A DNA stretch of 64,000 nucleotides from positions 11,626,051 through 11,690,050 of the forward strand of contig NC_083570.1 of the NCBI RefSeq assembly GCF_027579695.1. Reading direction: 5' to 3'. Positions 44,801 through 64,000 of this stretch are shown here, piece after piece. The notes below the pieces were generated by a model. It was not told where the DNA came from. It ran no database searches and worked only from the letters and a program-made list of their open reading frames with translations. The DNA comes from Neoarius graeffei (Eukaryota > Chordata > Actinopteri > Siluriformes > Ariidae). A program made the position numbers and the translations under genes. Position 1 is the stretch's first letter. Each line of letters begins with the position of its first letter.

Positions 44801-45456
44801 CATTTCTATAGTAACAGCTCCAGGGACTTTCATGGAAGTTCTACAACATTCAGAGTGAACATAAATGGGTTTGATAAACTGCATGACATGATGTTCTTTA
44901 ATAAAATCAATAAGTCACTCAGGGATGCCTGTTATAGGAAGTTAATCCAGCTTGGCATGATGACAGTCATTACACTTCATCACATCACCCTGCTGCTGAT
45001 TAATTTCCTGGAACAACACTACGAGGGCTGAGCGAAGCCAGGACACCTTGGAAAATCTTCTCACTCGACCTTTACAGGAAAATAATCAGCTAGCAACACC
45101 TCGGAGACACTGATCTAGCTCTGGACAACGATGACACGCTTACTTTTTACACTTCTTTATCCTAAACGCGTAGGTGCGCCAAAGACATTTTTCCAGAATT
45201 CGCAGTCCTCGGCTCATGGTCTGCAATATTAATTTCTCTCTCTTTCTTTAAACACTATTCTTGGAACTCCTGCACTGTTCATGACTGTTTAGGAGTGTAA
45301 ATAATTTAAGACGCGTAATGGAATGCTATGGAAATTAAATTTGGAAATTTTATCCTTCAATGTTTGCTTGTTTTTTTTTTTGTTCAATTACTTTAAAAGG
45401 TAGACTGCCTTTTAGATTTTTCAAGTGTCGGTCATAAAAATAATTTTCCTGACACC
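44801..45456. other. intergenic spacer
   Basis: No gene recognised. The phrase ATTTCTATAGTAACAGCTC near 44802 recurs at about 56046 in tram2 intron 5 and is probably a repeat end. Confidence 0.45.
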
Positions 45457-45459
45457 TAA

Positions 45460-45947
45460 GGGCCTCTGCATGCTCTTGCGACAAGGCTTTCGCAGACAGT
45501 TGTAATTTATCGTTGCGCGGGGAGTAATAGGCGTACACGATGTTATTCACCGCTACAACGCAAGGGGGCGCGAAGTCGCGAAATCGCTAGGAGTAGTTGG
45601 TGGGTGTGGTTAGTGGAGTGTTTATCCTCCGGTTACTTATAATGACTAGAACTGGAGTCGTATAGATGTACGTACTTCCTCACTTCCTCGATCAACCCAT
45701 CTTCGCTCGTGTTTTTAAAAATGGCGGTCGTGAAAACAAACCAAACCGGGAAAGTAGGGAAGCGGAAGTGCGTGTACAGCGGATGTAGAGTGGACCAATC
45801 AGAGCCCTCTTGTCTGCGACGCTGTCTGCGGTGGTCACAATTTTTGGGAGGTGCGCGCAGAGCGTCTGCGAAGGTTGGGGGGGGGGCTACGCAGACGCTA
45901 TCTGCGACACCGTCTGCGAGGACTGTGTTGTCAGCATAAATTGGCCT
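45460..45947 (-). mobile_element. Harbinger-type MITE with MADF start
   Basis: Inverted copy of 18853-19373, with TAA at 45457-45459 and 45948-45950. The MADF stretch LIEEVRKYVHLYDSSSSHYK is on the minus strand, its first codons deleted relative to the sister copies. Confidence 0.82.
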
Positions 45948-45950
45948 TAA

Positions 45951-46893
45951 TTCATCATTTTTGTTTAGTGGACCAAAAGCTACTGAATTTGAAGCACAGA
46001 CTTCTAATTTTATTCGTTTTTTAATAGAACAATTAATTAATTTATCTCCACATGGCCCTAAATTCTCTGCTATTTTTTCCTGCTTCACCATGACCCAATA
46101 CAAGATACTACATCATGCATCACATCACATCACGTGGTGGGCTTTCCCCGTCACGCAAAGCACTGTGGGATACAAATTTCAAACAGGAGAGAAAAACGGA
46201 GGACGCGAGTGTGCGAATGAAACATGAAAGACCGACTACAGTAACGGAAAGCGAGAAGAAGAAAAGACGTTACGTTATATGAAGGAAAGGAAATGCAGGA
46301 CCAAACTAATCAATAAATATCAGCGCTCAGCGAGCACCTCGGTGTGATCAGCTGTTCGTTTAGTGACAGAATGATAGAACTGTCAGTGCACGCTCAAAGG
46401 TAAACCTGCGCACATGGACTTCCTGTTTGCTTGACTGCGCGAAGCAAGCGATTTCATGCACATTATTTGCTTTAATCCCTTCAAATTAAATAACTTCCCA
46501 GCCACAGAATGCCCTGATATTTTGTGAGATGTTACAGAAATAAACATACATCACAATGACCAAATTTCAGAGGGAACTACCGTAAATTTCACCGATTTTT
46601 GAAATCGAAAGGCCGTCTAGCTTTAATTCTTCACTAAAAACCTGGCACGTTGAGTCTGTGCTCCTTAGAAATTCATTACGAACCAATCAGAAGCCAGATC
46701 TGTCTCGGGCTACATTTTATAAGGAAGGTCATTCAGGAAGAAGAAGCAGAATTTCTTTAAGAGGAAGCATTGCTCATCTGTGTACTGTATGTATCCTAGA
46801 ATTCTCATAAAACTGGTCTGGTGACAAAAGGAAGGTTTTTCAAAGACTAGCGGACACTCCATTGCTATAAAATTAACAACTTGGTCATTTTTT
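45951..46893. other. intergenic, beyond tram2 3' end
   Basis: No gene recognised. A possible tram2 polyadenylation hexamer (TTTATT on this strand) is at 46894-46899, about 620 bases past the stop codon. Confidence 0.4.
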
Positions 46894-47517
46894 TTTATTG
46901 TCATAATAAACGACAAGATCATGAAGCGTAACATTAGCACATGCTTTTTTTTTTCTAAACATGTCAAGAATTTCTATCCTCCTAACTGAGAGTGAGAAAA
47001 AGCCACGACATGCAAGAACCCCCCCAACAACAATCCTCCCCCCAAAAAAAATTCCCACTTGGTGGGTGACCTGCACTCTGGATGTCCTTCCCAGGCCACC
47101 GTAGGCCTGTTTTATCACGTTCCCCAGGGCTGGCTGATACAGTACTGATTCAGAAAACACAAAAATGAAAACATGGCTTTTGGATGACCTAGATAAAAGG
47201 AGCTGAGAATTGGTACAAAGCAGCAGAAGGAAGAAAAAAAAATTGCAATAATGCTTATCGGAAAGGAAAAGTAACAAATACTGATAATGATGTACAAAAG
47301 GGGGCAGGGAGAGAGAGAGGGAGAGAGAGAGAGGAAGGGGGGGAAAAAAAAAAAAAAAGGGAAGGTACGTGGTTTTTGCGCCCCCTCCCGAGGGTGCCAA
47401 CACTTTTGGATGGCACATCCTCTATGGAATGTCATAGCACCCTCAGTCTGTTGTAGATCAGAACAGGAAGTGGGTGACCCATTTCCCATTTCTGTCCCTT
47501 ATAAAAATGGGGCGGGG

Positions 47518-62958
<15,441 letters not shown>

Positions 62959-63069
62959 TTCTAACTAATTTACAGTTTCCTTTCTTGACTCCTTGTTTTC
63001 CTGCCCAGGCGGCTGTAAGGAAGGAAAAAAAAAAAAAAAGTTTGCAACAAGTTAACTTTCTGTCAGGAC

Positions 63070-63080
63070 TGCGCATGCGC
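63070..63080. promoter_or_regulatory. tram2: NRF-1 palindrome, tram2 promoter
   Basis: TGCGCATGCGC is a full NRF-1 consensus palindrome, about 112 bases before the tram2 start codon on the minus strand, in a short GC-rich stretch. This is the likely core promoter. No TATA box is clear. Confidence 0.6.
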
Positions 63081-63130
63081 GGCTCTTAAAGGGCGCGCGG
63101 GCGGCATTCCTTCCTGTCTGAAAGCCGATG

Positions 63131-63646
63131 CAAAGAAAGAACTTTATTCATCACACACTCGTGACATTCCTCATCTCATCTCATCTCATCTCATTATCTC
63201 TAGCCGCTTTATCCTTCTACAGGGTCGCAGGCAAGCTGGAGCCTATCCCAGCTGACTACGGGCGAAAGGCGGGGTACACCCTGGACAAGTCGCCAGGTCA
63301 TCACAGGGCTGACACATAGACACAGACAACCATTCACACTCCCATTCACACCTACGGTCAATTTAGAGTCACCAGTTAACCTAACCTGCATGTCTTTGGA
63401 CTGTGGGGGAAACCGGAGCACCCGGAGGAAACCCACACGGACACGGGGAGAACATGCAAACTCCACACAGAAAGGCCCTCGCCGGCCATGGGGCTCGAAC
63501 CCAGGACCTTCTTGCTGTGAGGCGACAGTGCTAACCACTACACCACCGTGCTGCCCCTCGTGACATTCCTCTCTGCATTTAACCCATCTGAAGCAGTGAA
63601 CACACACACATACCCAGAGCAACGGGCAGCCGTGCTAACAGTTAGG
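63131..63646 (-). repeat. variant-tail SINE fragment, split
   Basis: The tail (CTTTATTCATCACACAC, then CATTTAACCCATCTGAAGC) matches the variant subfamily at 40915-41308. It is split at 63171/63571 by a complete SINE, and its tRNA-like head is missing. Confidence 0.75.
63172..63556 (-). repeat. tRNA-derived SINE with 14-bp duplication
   Basis: Complete minus-strand copy with target duplication CTCGTGACATTCCT at 63158-63171 and 63557-63570. It begins about 210 bases upstream of the tram2 start codon. Confidence 0.93.
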
Positions 63647-63651
63647 AGTTA

Positions 63652-64000
63652 AGGCCAATTTATGCTGACAACCCAGTCCTCGCAGACAGCGTCTGCGTAG
63701 CCCCCCCACCTTCGCAGACGCTCTGCGTGCACCTCCCAAAAATTGTGACCACCGCAGAAGCCTCGCAGACAAGAGGGCTCTGATTGGTCCACTCTACATC
63801 CGCTGTACACGCACTTCCGCTTCCCTACTTTCCCGGTTTGGTTTGTTTCCCGACCGCCATTTCCCGAAGATGGAGCAGCACGAAGAGCGGTTGATCGAGG
63901 AAGTGAGGAAGTACGTACATCTATACGACTCCAGTTCTAGTCGGCCCTTTTCCACTACCCTTTTTCAGCTCGCTTCAGCCCGACACGGCTCACATTTCGA
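63652..64000 (+). mobile_element. Harbinger-type MITE, cut by window end
   Basis: Third copy of the MADF-bearing MITE, after a TTA at 63649-63651. MEQHEERLIEEVRKYVHLYD is read from ATG 63870. At about 63943 it is interrupted by another element starting GGCCCTTTTCCACTACCC, which continues past the window. Confidence 0.78.

Overview
This window is vertebrate nuclear DNA from a teleost fish. The evidence is spliced genes with GT-AG introns, many CA, GA and GT microsatellites, tRNA-derived SINEs of a type common in ray-finned fish, and dense Tc1, hAT, Harbinger-like and TTAA-type DNA transposons mixed with L2 and Rex1/Babar-like LINEs. A catfish or a relative is possible from the SINE and Tc1 types, but I cannot fix the species.

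Host genes. Three spliced protein-coding genes can be read exon by exon. Two are tandem copies of efhc1 on the + strand (copy 1 at 9934-18356, copy 2 at 24923-38122). Each has ten coding exons with matching phases and an open frame, and each encodes a ciliary-axoneme protein with three DM10 domains. The third is tram2 on the - strand (62958 down to 47518), with eleven coding exons and a 369-residue ER membrane protein. The convergent efhc1-tram2 order is the one I recall for the human genes, so this looks like conserved synteny with a local duplication of efhc1. A 5' fragment of an rps26 retrocopy lies in a LINE inside efhc1 copy 1.

Layout. 1-9660 holds only mobile elements: SINEs, a Crypton-type fragment, two hAT elements with perfect 8-bp target duplications, a TIR element full of GCGGATG motifs, and a TTAA-flanked foldback element split by another hAT. 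9660-18356 is efhc1 copy 1 with large insertions in introns 4 and 5. 18357-24922 is transposon-filled spacer; a block at 24236-24385 matches sequence downstream of copy 2 and marks the repeat-unit boundary. 24923-38122 is copy 2, whose first intron holds a four-deep nest of elements (Tc1, L2, Rex1-like LINE, L2). 38252-47517 is intergenic and holds an 820-bp element with 4-bp target duplications and a Tc1 broken by four insertions. 47518-62958 is tram2; its introns carry an intact Tc1 transposase gene inside a THAP-encoding TTAA element, a 1.1-kb purine-rich satellite, an unusual GGATTA cluster and a second copy of the 820-bp element. 62959-64000 is the tram2 promoter (NRF-1 palindrome) followed by SINEs and a Harbinger-type MITE.

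The most interesting points are the young tandem efhc1 pair, whose two members share no transposon insertions and show patchy divergence; the 820-bp family with 4-bp duplications; the repeated side-by-side insertion of Harbinger-like elements sharing one target triplet; and the GGATTA cluster. No CRISPR array, RNA gene or LTR/viral element was recognised.
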